8,777 nt of DNA from CAYSSG01 sp964433635 (GCA_964433635.1 CAYSSG010000065.1:1-8777); one strand, 5' to 3'. Positions 1 to 6,654 are shown, counted from the first letter of the stretch. Numbers and translations are program-made. The notes: a model not told the origin generated them from the letters alone.

Positions 1-83
1 CCTTTGGGAAGGCAGGTGAGGGAAGAGCGAATGAGGAGAGTATGGTACAGGCAATAAAGATAGCAATCGACTTATCGAAATAA
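1..83 (+). CDS. C-terminal end of a PdxA-family 4-phosphate dehydrogenase (partial)
   Basis: The reading frame is open from the left edge (first whole codon at position 3) and ends at TAA 81-83, leaving 26 residues. They read FGKAGEGRANEES followed by MVQAIKIAIDLSK. The pattern A-G-x-G-[RK]-A-[ND]-x-x-S-x-[VI]-x-A-[IL]-x-[IL]-A is the C-terminal signature I know from PdxA, 4-hydroxythreonine-4-phosphate dehydrogenase, and from its catabolic relative PdxA2, which oxidises D-threonate or D-erythronate 4-phosphate. The two bases before the frame fit the end of the usual GTA-F/L context. The substrate cannot be told from this tail. An alcohol dehydrogenase gene follows after 33 bases, which favours a catabolic PdxA2-type role over vitamin B6 synthesis. 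The family call rests on recalled motif similarity over a short stretch. Confidence 0.68.
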   Translation, partial: FGKAGEGRANEESMVQAIKIAIDLSK

Positions 84-116
84 GTAGATTAATAATCATA
101 AAGGAGAATAATTCAA

Positions 117-1283
117 TTGAAGGATTTTATTTTTCAGATGCCTCCCAGGATTGAGGTTGGTTTGTCTAAAAGTCGAAGCATAGACAAAACAGTCCATGAA
201 ATGGACCTTCAAAGGGTACTAATTATTGTAGATTATCATCTAAACAAGCTGGGAATAATAGATCACCTATTGGAAGGATTAAAAGAAAGAAAGATATCCT
301 TTCATCTATTTGATGATATCAGAAATGAACCGACGATCGATGAAATAGATCACGCTATCAATGATCTGGATGTGAGGTCTAATTTTGACGGAGTGATCGG
401 TATAGGCGGTGGTAGCACCATTGATGTGGCCAAGTTATTGGCCGTATCTATTCATTTTAAAGGTACCATAGCGCATTATATCGGAACAAACCTCATTGAG
501 AAATCCGGAATTCCAATGATCATCCTTCCAACGACTTCGGGTACCGGGGCAGAAGCCACACCCAATGCTATTGTTAAGAATACGAAGGAGGGTTGGAAAA
601 AGGGAATAGTAAGTCCTTATTTGATTCCTGATTTGGTTATCCTTGACCCTGAGCTTACTTTCACGCTACCATCAAAGATTACTGCCGAGACAGGTATCGA
701 TGCTTTCACGCATGCCATTGAATGTTTTATCTGTAAAAAAGCAAACACGATGAGTGATTTATTTGCTTTGGAAGCTATGAGATTAATCAGTAAATATCTG
801 CAAAGAGCTTTTAAAGATGGAAGTGATAAAGAGGCAAGGTATTATATGGCACTTGGTAGTCTTTACGGAGGGATAGCGATTGCGAATTCAGGTACAGGGG
901 GAGTACATGCTTTGGCATACCCATTAGGGGGCAAATATAATATGAGTCATGGATTATCCAATTCATTGCTGTTAACTGAGGTGATGAAGTTTAATGCCCA
1001 GGCTGTTCCGGATAAGTTTATAAAAATAGCTGAGGTGATGGGAATCAAAACTGATGAGTTTCCAGAAGAAATGACAGTAAACGCTGTTGTTGAAAAGATT
1101 AAAAATCTCGTAAATGACGTCGGTATCAACAGGGGTGTTATTAAAGAATATGAATTTTCGGAAAAAATATTAGACGATCTTGCTGAAAAAACGATATCAG
1201 AACAGCAACGCCTTCTAAGTAACAACCCACGGGAAATAAAATGTGAAGATGCCCGGAAGATATATCAAGAGGCTTTAAAATAA
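117..1283 (+). CDS. Iron-containing alcohol dehydrogenase (group III)
   Basis: A complete 388-residue protein, the usual length for the family. It should be a cytoplasmic NAD(P)-dependent enzyme interconverting an alcohol and an aldehyde or ketone with a divalent metal, normally Fe2+. The nucleotide-binding motif GGGSTIDVAK lies at residues 97-106 and the family block TTSGTGAEAT at 139-148. The metal ligands are all present: D195 and H199 (GIDAFTHAIE), H264 (GGVHALAYPLGG) and H278 (MSHG). The closing NPR motif is at 370-372. The start is TTG 117: an AAGGAGA site at 101-107 lies nine bases upstream, and the N-terminus then aligns with the usual family start. The in-frame ATG at 138 would cut the first strand and has no ribosome site. 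It probably shares a transcript with the PdxA-type gene just upstream. The substrate is unknown; a short-chain aldehyde or hydroxy acid from sugar-acid breakdown is plausible. Confidence 0.93.
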   Translation: MKDFIFQMPPRIEVGLSKSRSIDKTVHEMDLQRVLIIVDYHLNKLGIIDHLLEGLKERKISFHLFDDIRNEPTIDEIDHAINDLDVRSNFDGVIGIGGGSTIDVAKLLAVSIHFKGTIAHYIGTNLIEKSGIPMIILPTTSGTGAEATPNAIVKNTKEGWKKGIVSPYLIPDLVILDPELTFTLPSKITAETGIDAFTHAIECFICKKANTMSDLFALEAMRLISKYLQRAFKDGSDKEARYYMALGSLYGGIAIANSGTGGVHALAYPLGGKYNMSHGLSNSLLLTEVMKFNAQAVPDKFIKIAEVMGIKTDEFPEEMTVNAVVEKIKNLVNDVGINRGVIKEYEFSEKILDDLAEKTISEQQRLLSNNPREIKCEDARKIYQEALK

Positions 1284-1300
1284 CCAGGCAGCGCACTTAA

Positions 1301-1329
1301 TCAGACAATACCCGGAAATTGATATCTGA
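1301..1329. other. Imperfect hairpin after the alcohol dehydrogenase gene
   Basis: TCAGA plus CAAT (1301-1309) can pair with ATTG (1318-1321) and TCTGA (1325-1329), with an 8-base loop and a 3-base bulge (ATA) on the right arm. There is no run of T after it, so it is not a convincing intrinsic terminator. It could protect the 3' end of the upstream transcript or be chance. It sits in the spacer between two genes of unrelated function. Confidence 0.3.
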
Positions 1330-1367
1330 GGTAAATCGTTAAATAGTCTTTTAAAAGATAAAAATCA

Positions 1368-1376
1368 TGTTATGAT
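1368..1376 (+). promoter_or_regulatory. Candidate extended -10 promoter for the methyltransferase gene
   Basis: TGTTATGAT at 1368-1376 is an extended -10 element (TGN followed by TATGAT, two mismatches-or-fewer from consensus). The matching -35 region around 1348-1353 (CTTTTA) is poor, which is common for extended -10 promoters. The -10 is itself one arm of a short inverted repeat, ATCAT (1364-1368) and ATGAT (1372-1376). It lies about 55 bases before the chosen start of the homocysteine methyltransferase, and no other good candidate was seen in the 146-base spacer. Confidence 0.42.
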
Positions 1377-1429
1377 ATTGTTAGGTAAATGGTTTTATGT
1401 AAATGAAATTAATTCAGGAGGTATCCGAT

Positions 1430-2362
1430 GTGGTGAAAAGGGAGAAAATAAGATCAGAGGCTAAGATATTGAAGCTTTTAGAACACAGGATTCTGGTGAT
1501 TGACGGTGCAATGGGCACGATGCTGCAGGAGAATGGCTTAAAACCTGGAGAATGCCCTGAAATGTGGAATATTACTCATCCGGAAGTGGTAAGAAAGATT
1601 CATTATGATTACCTGGAAGCAGGAGCTGATATTATCCTGACGAATACGTTTGGAGCAAATGGTGTCAGACTGAAGAAACTCAATCTGTATGATCAGCTTA
1701 AAAAGATGAATCAGGAAGCTGTACGATTGGCTAGAGAAGCTGTAAACGCCTGGCAGGAGAAATATTCTCAGGATGAGGTGTTTGTAGCTGGCTCAGTAGG
1801 CCCAACCGGTGAAATTTTAGAACCCTGTGGTTCAGTTAAAAATGAGGAAGCTTATCAGGGCTACCAGGACCAGGTTGCGGTGATGACTGCTTCCGGTGTG
1901 GATTTAATCGTATTGGAAACTTTTTTTAATCTTGATGAAATTAAAATTGCCCTTAAAGCTGTCAAGGAGAATAGTGATCTGGTTGTCTTTGCTTCCATGA
2001 GTTTTGATGATAGTCTGAAAACAATCTATGGAATCAGTCCCGAAAAAGCGGTTGAAACCTTATTTGAGGAGGGCGCTGACGGTGTAGGAGCAAATTGTGG
2101 AAGCGGACCGGAGGTTCTCTACCAAGTTTTATATCGCATGAGAGCTATAACTGACGCTCCCCTGATCGTTGAACCCAATGCCGGGCTTCCCTATCTGGAA
2201 GGTAGCAGGATGATCTATCCGGCATCGCCAAAAAAAATGGCAGAATTTACCGAGAAATTTGCCCAGCTGAAAGTCAATATTATCGGAGGTTGCTGTGGAA
2301 CAACTCCCGAACATATTAAGGCGATAGCTCAAAAGATTAAAATGGGCATGGATACGGAATAA
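1430..2362 (+). CDS. Homocysteine S-methyltransferase, zinc-domain-only MetH type
   Basis: A 310-residue protein corresponding to the first module of cobalamin-dependent methionine synthase, a TIM barrel that binds homocysteine through zinc and accepts a methyl group to form methionine. The barrel opens with DGAMGTMLQ (residues 25-33). The zinc ligands are C223 (GANCGSG) and the pair C288-C289 (GGCCGTTPEHI). The folate, cobalamin and activation modules of full MetH are absent, so any methyl-corrinoid must be supplied by a separate protein; none lies in this window. The frame is open back to an ATG at 1403, but an AGGAGG site at 1416-1421 lies inside that extension, eight bases before GTG 1430, so GTG 1430 (or the next codon, GTG 1433) is chosen. 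The corrinoid-activator gene begins 44 bases downstream. The acceptor could be another thiol rather than homocysteine. Confidence 0.87.
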   Translation: MVKREKIRSEAKILKLLEHRILVIDGAMGTMLQENGLKPGECPEMWNITHPEVVRKIHYDYLEAGADIILTNTFGANGVRLKKLNLYDQLKKMNQEAVRLAREAVNAWQEKYSQDEVFVAGSVGPTGEILEPCGSVKNEEAYQGYQDQVAVMTASGVDLIVLETFFNLDEIKIALKAVKENSDLVVFASMSFDDSLKTIYGISPEKAVETLFEEGADGVGANCGSGPEVLYQVLYRMRAITDAPLIVEPNAGLPYLEGSRMIYPASPKKMAEFTEKFAQLKVNIIGGCCGTTPEHIKAIAQKIKMGMDTE

Positions 2363-2406
2363 GTTTTATAGGAGAACAATATCTAAACCATAAGTATAAT
2401 GTTTAT

Positions 2407-4284
2407 ATGATAAATGTTGCCATCGAACCGGGTAAAAAGAAATTAACAGTACCTGCAGGGACTTTATTACTGGATATACTGCATGAAGCTGGCATGATGA
2501 TTAACACTCCCTGTGGAGGTAAAGGAAACTGCGGAAAATGCAAAGTCATGGTTTCTCATTCTTCCTCCCGAATGAATGAAACTGAAAGGAGATGGCTGTC
2601 TGAAGAGGAGATTAAAAAAGGATTTCGCTTAGCCTGTCAGTATCGTCTTGAAAGCGATGTAACCATTACTGTTCCATCATATTCTCTGATCAATAAAGAA
2701 AACGCAACCATCGGGGGCAAGATTAAATCACATCTCTTAGATAATCATGTCAAACCTGCTCCACAGATTAAAAAGATTTACCTGCATCTTAATCTGCCAA
2801 CTCTGCTGGATCAGCGTTCGGATTGGACCAGAATCCAGGATGGATTGAGACACCATTTGAAACAGCCAGATGGAAGCTGGGCAGTGCCAATCGAAGTGTT
2901 AAACAGTATACCCAGGTTACTAAGAAGTAATGATTTCAAGATCACGATTGTCATGAATGATACTGATGTCATTGCTGTTGAAGCAGGAGATACCCGGGAT
3001 GAACTGTATGGTATTGCCTTCGATATCGGGACGACCACAATTGCCGGTTATCTGCTTCATCTTTCTTCGGGTAAGGAGTTAGCTGTTGAGGCCTGTGGTA
3101 ATCCCCAGTCCAGGTATGGGGATGATGTCATTACTCGTATTGATTTTTCCCAAAAAAATCCCCGGGGAATACAGAAATTACAGCAGGAATTAATTGCTGC
3201 CCTCAACCAGTTGATCTCCACTTTAACCAATAAAGCAGGTGTTGATGACCAGAAAATATATTTAGCTGTATTGGTAGGCAATACCTGCATGCATCATTTT
3301 TTATGGTCTCTGCCCACTGAAAAACTGGCCATTTCCCCTTATGTACCTGTCATGATCGATAGCATATGGAAAGAATCCAGGGATTTACCTCGCCTTGCTC
3401 TCCGATCCCATGCCCGGATTTATACTGCTCCGAATATCTCTGCCTATGTGGGAGGAGATATTATTGCTGACATGATTGATATCTCTGTCTGGCGAAAGGC
3501 TGGTACGACTTTAATGGTGGATCTGGGAACTAACGGGGAGATAATCCTTGCTGTTGAGGGGAAAATATGGACTTGTTCAGCGGCTGCCGGGCCTGCCTTT
3601 GAAGGAGCAAGAATCAGTTCAGGCATGAGAGCAACATTGGGAGCCATTGATCAAGTGAAAATTAAAAAGCAAAGATTGAGCTATCATGTTATCGGTCAGG
3701 CTAAAGCCATAGGACTCTGTGGATCAGGGATCATTGAACTGATTGCCGAATTGTTAAAAATACAGATTATGCAACCGAACGGAAGGTTACTCAAACAGGA
3801 AGAATGCCCCGAGGGTATAAAAAATAACATGAAAGAAAGAATGGTTCAGGAAAAAAAATATAATCAATTTATGGTTGTTCCAGCTCGAGAATCTGACTCC
3901 GGTGAGCCGATTTATCTGACCCAGAAAGATATTCGCGAAATCCAGTTGGCTAAAGGTGCAGTAGCAGCGGGTATTCGCATATTACTGGAAAAAGCCGAGG
4001 TTGAGATTGAGAAGATTGATGAAATACTCTTAGCCGGTGCATTTGGAAACGTTCTCGATACACGTAGTGCCCTTGATATTGGTATTATTCCCCATATATC
4101 TCTTGATAAGATCCGTTCTATCGGGAATGCAGCCGGGCAGGGAGCCGAAAAAATGTTGTTATCCGAAGACCTGAGACTAATGGCTGACCGATTGTCTAAA
4201 AAAGTCCAATATATTGAACTGTCTTCCCACCAGGATTTTCAAAAAGTTTTTGCTGAATCTCTATTTTTCAGCCATTTCGTGTAG
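2407..4284 (+). CDS. Reductive activator of corrinoid enzymes (RACE; 2Fe-2S plus ASKHA domain, RamA-like)
   Basis: A 625-residue cytoplasmic iron-sulfur ATPase. Members of this family use ATP to return inactive Co(II) corrinoid proteins to Co(I) in methyl-transfer systems. A plant-type [2Fe-2S] domain covers residues 1-95, with ligands C36, C42, C45 and C77. A linker and middle domain (about 100-195) follow, then the ASKHA-fold C-terminal domain from about 200: FDIGTTT (205-211), GNPQSRYGDD (231-240), GNTCMHH (291-297), VDLGTNGE (371-378), CSAAAGPAFEG (390-400), GLCGSG (436-441), LLAGAFGN (541-548) and GNAAGQGA (573-580). Length and domain order match bacterial forms in acetogens. The likely client is a corrinoid protein working with the methyltransferase encoded just upstream. 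The N-terminus fits the family at ATG 2407, but the start has no close ribosome site: the nearest purine-rich stretch (2370-2375) is about 31 bases away. Confidence 0.92.
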   Translation: MINVAIEPGKKKLTVPAGTLLLDILHEAGMMINTPCGGKGNCGKCKVMVSHSSSRMNETERRWLSEEEIKKGFRLACQYRLESDVTITVPSYSLINKENATIGGKIKSHLLDNHVKPAPQIKKIYLHLNLPTLLDQRSDWTRIQDGLRHHLKQPDGSWAVPIEVLNSIPRLLRSNDFKITIVMNDTDVIAVEAGDTRDELYGIAFDIGTTTIAGYLLHLSSGKELAVEACGNPQSRYGDDVITRIDFSQKNPRGIQKLQQELIAALNQLISTLTNKAGVDDQKIYLAVLVGNTCMHHFLWSLPTEKLAISPYVPVMIDSIWKESRDLPRLALRSHARIYTAPNISAYVGGDIIADMIDISVWRKAGTTLMVDLGTNGEIILAVEGKIWTCSAAAGPAFEGARISSGMRATLGAIDQVKIKKQRLSYHVIGQAKAIGLCGSGIIELIAELLKIQIMQPNGRLLKQEECPEGIKNNMKERMVQEKKYNQFMVVPARESDSGEPIYLTQKDIREIQLAKGAVAAGIRILLEKAEVEIEKIDEILLAGAFGNVLDTRSALDIGIIPHISLDKIRSIGNAAGQGAEKMLLSEDLRLMADRLSKKVQYIELSSHQDFQKVFAESLFFSHFV

Positions 4285-4305
4285 GCAGAAGGAGAAAAAG
4301 TCATA

Positions 4306-4446
4306 TTGAATCCTACCTATCTGATGCAAACTGCTAAATCCCTATCCTGGATTCGGGGAATGGGACATGACCTGATTGATTCCTGCCGAGACGAATTTTC
4401 CTGTCAATATTGTCTTTTTCCTCATTGTTCTTTTCGAAAAAAATGA
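4306..4446 (+). CDS. Small cysteine-rich protein of unknown function (46 residues)
   Basis: A short open frame begins 21 bases after the activator's stop. AGAAGGAG at 4287-4294 lies 11 bases before a TTG start at 4306; the frame ends at TGA 4444-4446. The N-terminal half (MNPTYLMQTAKSLSWIRGMG) looks like an amphipathic helix and has no signal peptide. The C-terminal half carries four cysteines, C27, C33, C36 and C41, with H40 beside the last one and a basic end (RKK). The spacing C-x5-C-x2-C-x4-C could hold zinc or an iron-sulfur cluster. I do not recognise the family. Close coupling to the corrinoid activator suggests a part in the same methyl-transfer system, for example as a metal-binding accessory or electron carrier. 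It may also be the remnant of a longer gene. The ribosome site and the dense cysteine pattern make chance less likely, but its length leaves doubt. Confidence 0.55.
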   Translation: MNPTYLMQTAKSLSWIRGMGHDLIDSCRDEFSCQYCLFPHCSFRKK

Positions 4447-4592
4447 TACCCTACCGAAAAGCTCTCATTTTTTAGTTCTGGATTATAGTTACAGTTGTAG
4501 CTTTTACAACTTTGTACCTGCAAAAAGAACGCACTTTAAAAAATTTCAATTGCATAACATATAAAAAATCTGTCAACAATATCTAAAAAGTA
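4447..4592. other. AT-rich spacer without a recognisable gene
   Basis: This stretch separates the corrinoid-related genes from the regulator. I see no convincing gene. AGTTGTA (4493-4499) and TACAACT (4505-4511) form a 7-base-pair AT-rich stem with a 5-base loop and a weak T-run of three, which is at best a poor terminator. An open frame crosses the area from 4376 to 4564, but it has no ribosome site and an unstructured composition, so it is not called. Confidence 0.4.
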
Positions 4593-4598
4593 TTGACA
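4571..4598. repeat. Inverted repeat TGTCAA / TTGACA overlapping the -35 box
   Basis: TGTCAA at 4571-4576 is the exact reverse complement of TTGACA at 4593-4598, with 16 bases between them. The right arm is the -35 box of the regulator's promoter. It could be a second protein-binding site, but since one arm is constrained as a -35 element the symmetry may be accidental. Confidence 0.3.
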
Positions 4599-4621
4599 AT
4601 TTATTTCTATGCATTTAGTAT
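4593..4621 (+). promoter_or_regulatory. Sigma-A type promoter for the GntR gene and downstream cassette
   Basis: A perfect -35 box TTGACA (4593-4598) is followed after exactly 17 bases by TAGTAT (4616-4621), one mismatch from the TATAAT consensus. An overlapping TATTAT (4619-4624) is also present, at a longer spacing. The expected transcription start is near 4628-4631, about 45 bases before the regulator's ATG. This is the best promoter in the window. Confidence 0.75.
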
Positions 4622-4630
4622 TATTATAGA

Positions 4631-4648
4631 TGTATAGACATATATACA
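4631..4648. promoter_or_regulatory. Palindromic operator for the GntR-family regulator (putative)
   Basis: TGTATA (4631-4636) and TATACA (4643-4648) are perfect inverted arms around GACATA. The left part, TGTATAGACA, resembles the GT-x-TA-x-AC type half-sites bound by HutC-family GntR regulators. The site lies directly after the -10 box, over the expected transcription start, where a bound dimer would block initiation. It therefore fits autorepression of the regulator and, through read-through, control of the hydrolase genes. Confidence 0.62.
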
Positions 4649-4673
4649 ATGAGATCTTAGGAAAACGAACAAT

Positions 4674-5399
4674 ATGGTAAATCTGGATAAGAATTCACCA
4701 ATCCCTCTATACTTCCAGATGGCAGAATTGATCAAGAATAAAATTGAAAGTAATGAATGGAAAATTAACAAAGTTATTCCTTCCGAATTAAAATTATGTG
4801 AAGATTTTCAGATCAGCAGGGGTACGGTCAGACAGGCTATCAATTATCTGATTCAAGATGGTTATTTATTTCGCAGGCAAGGATTGGGAACTTTTGCAAG
4901 TAAACCCAGTCATGTATTACCGGTTAGCAGCTTTTATTGTGTAGAATTTGATGGAAAAAGTCAGCAGAAAAGATTAAAGAGAAAAATTCTATCTAAAAAA
5001 GTGATTATTCCAAATAATAGAATTAAGGCAGTAATGGGATTAAAAAGTAATCAAGAACTCTATCGAATAAAGGGATTATTGCTTTTGGATCACATTCCTA
5101 TTGCTGTTGAAGATTCTTATTTATTGAAAGAGTTTCTTCCTGATTTGCATTCCAAAGACCTTTCAACAATGGCTCCATATGAAGTATTTATGCGTAAGTA
5201 TAATCTTAAGTTTTCCGAAGTTCGTGAATCTTTTTCAATAAAGAAGTTAGATGAAAAATCTGCTGACAAATTAGGATTACATCGTGGAGCAATTGCGCTG
5301 CTTGTGAATCGATTTGCCTATTTAGGCGATATCATCTTTGAATATCGCCAGAGCGTTATCCGTACTGATAAATGCCACTATACCGTTAGATTATTGTAA
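4674..5399 (+). CDS. GntR-family transcriptional regulator, HutC subfamily with UTRA domain
   Basis: A 241-residue DNA-binding regulator of normal length for the subfamily. The N-terminal winged helix-turn-helix spans about residues 8-76 and holds the hallmark PLYFQMAELI, the IPSELKLCEDF stretch, SRGTVRQAINYLIQDG as recognition helix region, and the wing RRQGLGTFAS. Residues from about 85 to 238 match the UTRA ligand-binding fold, ending with EYRQSVIRTDKCHYTVRL. In this subfamily a small metabolite, often a sugar phosphate or amino acid derivative, releases the dimer from its operator. A weak ribosome site (TAGGA, 4658-4662) lies 11 bases before the ATG. A strong promoter and palindrome just upstream suggest autoregulation. 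The next gene starts 40 bases after the stop, so the regulator likely heads and controls the downstream cassette. The gene looks more AT-rich than the hydrolase genes after it. Confidence 0.93.
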   Translation: MVNLDKNSPIPLYFQMAELIKNKIESNEWKINKVIPSELKLCEDFQISRGTVRQAINYLIQDGYLFRRQGLGTFASKPSHVLPVSSFYCVEFDGKSQQKRLKRKILSKKVIIPNNRIKAVMGLKSNQELYRIKGLLLLDHIPIAVEDSYLLKEFLPDLHSKDLSTMAPYEVFMRKYNLKFSEVRESFSIKKLDEKSADKLGLHRGAIALLVNRFAYLGDIIFEYRQSVIRTDKCHYTVRLL

Positions 5400-5439
5400 T
5401 ATTACCTTACCTAAACCTTACTTAAAAGGAGATTTGAAT

Positions 5440-6654
5440 ATGGTGAAAAATGTAATCCTGTTGACCATCGATACCCTGAGAAAGGATGCCCTGGGAATTT
5501 ATAACCAAAAAAGCAACTTAACACCCTTTATTGATTCTCTTTCTGGACATGCCCTCATCTTCACCCGGTTTCATTCTTCCGGACCCTATACCCAGGCCTC
5601 TTTCCCCGGCATCTTAACCTCTTCTTACTATCTGGAATATGGAAAGCCCAAAAAGTTATCTCCCAGGAGGCTGTTAGTGTCAGAGGTTTTACAGAAAAAT
5701 CACATTACCACAGCCGCCTTTCATTCCAATCCCTATCTCAGTGATTTCTTTGGCTGGAATCGGGGCTGGGATATCTTCTATGATTCCATGCAGGATGAAG
5801 TCAGTGATCTGATTCCTTATGTCACAGGAGACCAGGTCAATCGCAAGGTACGATCATGGTTAGATAGATATGTCCAATCAACTGGCCAAAAACCCTTCTT
5901 CTTATGGACGCACTACATGGATGTTCATGAACCCTATGTACCCAAGAAACAATACCTGCAGGCCGTTGACCCCTCCATTTCACTGACACAGCAGGAGATG
6001 TTCAGCCTGTTTAAAGATACACTCCTAAAGCGTGATATCTCTGATTCGAAGAAAGTTAATCTTCTCCACAACCTGTATCGGGCAGGTGTTCCAGAAACAG
6101 ATGAATATGTGAAAGAATTTTTCCATATTCTCCAACAAAATCAGGTGTTAGAAAATAGTGTGATCATCATCACCACCGATCATGGGGATGAATTTGGAGA
6201 ACATGAGGGCCTTTCGCATGACGGGAAGTTCTATTCCGAGTTGATCGATTCCCCCTTTTTTATCATTGATTTTAACAGAACAAAGCAAGAGATCTGCCCA
6301 AGCCTGGTCAGCAATCTTGATATTGCACCTACCATATTATATCTTTTCGGTCTTTCATCAGAAGGCAAATTTGAAGGCCACTCTTTATTACCTTTAGAGG
6401 AATATGAGCAAAGAGGTGTTTTTGGAGAGGCAATTGGCAAAACGGGCAATCATGAAAAACCCGATGATCTACCCGTCTATTATTATCGGGAAGATGATTT
6501 AAAAGTTATTTTCTATCAAAACGGTGAACGTTGGGAACTGTATGATTTAGCAGAAGACCCCCATGAACAGCATAATCTGATTCATTCCCACCCCAGAGCA
6601 GAAAACTTAAAAAAGAAACTGATTCCCCGTATCAATCGATGGGAACAAAATTAA
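5440..6654 (+). CDS. Sulfatase-fold (alkaline phosphatase superfamily) hydrolase, threonine type
   Basis: A complete 404-residue protein of the sulfatase/phosphoesterase superfamily. The start is ATG 5440, preceded by AAAAGGAGA (5424-5432) at seven bases; the frame stays open upstream to 5338, but that extension overlaps the regulator and lacks family sequence. The first metal motif is TIDTLRKD (D11, D16). The second is TTDHGDEFGEHEG (D247, H248, H255). HYMDVHEPYVP and the closing YDLAEDPHEQHNL are typical of the family. The nucleophile region reads GPYTQASFPGILTS: the formylglycine cysteine and arginine of true sulfatases (C-x-P-x-R) are missing. T51, nine residues before T60, sits where that cysteine would be, as in the APWTLPSHASLLTG subgroup. 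No signal peptide is visible, so it is probably cytoplasmic. It may cleave or transfer a phosphate, phosphonate or sulfate ester; the substrate is unknown. Confidence 0.87.
   Translation: MVKNVILLTIDTLRKDALGIYNQKSNLTPFIDSLSGHALIFTRFHSSGPYTQASFPGILTSSYYLEYGKPKKLSPRRLLVSEVLQKNHITTAAFHSNPYLSDFFGWNRGWDIFYDSMQDEVSDLIPYVTGDQVNRKVRSWLDRYVQSTGQKPFFLWTHYMDVHEPYVPKKQYLQAVDPSISLTQQEMFSLFKDTLLKRDISDSKKVNLLHNLYRAGVPETDEYVKEFFHILQQNQVLENSVIIITTDHGDEFGEHEGLSHDGKFYSELIDSPFFIIDFNRTKQEICPSLVSNLDIAPTILYLFGLSSEGKFEGHSLLPLEEYEQRGVFGEAIGKTGNHEKPDDLPVYYYREDDLKVIFYQNGERWELYDLAEDPHEQHNLIHSHPRAENLKKKLIPRINRWEQN

Noticed and set aside
947..1225. Minus-strand frame of 92 codons, and similar antisense frames at 2129-2332, 2811-3038, 3057-3290, 3444-3647, 6231-6449, 7127-7315 and 7346-7537
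   Set aside because: All lie opposite well-supported genes, show no recognisable motif and are expected by chance.
1284..1429. Cobalamin or SAM riboswitch before the methyltransferase gene
   Set aside because: I looked for conserved box sequences and a multi-helix leader because of the gene's function. The spacer is too short for a cobalamin riboswitch and shows none of the conserved elements.
4493..4514. AT-rich hairpin as an intrinsic terminator for the corrinoid operon
   Set aside because: The seven-pair stem has only two G-C pairs and only three T residues follow, so it is too weak to call.
4376..4564. 62-codon ATG frame in the spacer upstream of the regulator
   Set aside because: It has no ribosome site and low-complexity, phenylalanine-rich composition, and it overlaps the better supported cysteine-rich frame at 4306-4446.
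5338..5439. N-terminal extension of the first sulfatase-fold gene
   Set aside because: It overlaps the end of the regulator, has no ribosome site and no family similarity. ATG 5440 has AAAAGGAGA at seven bases and begins the core fold.
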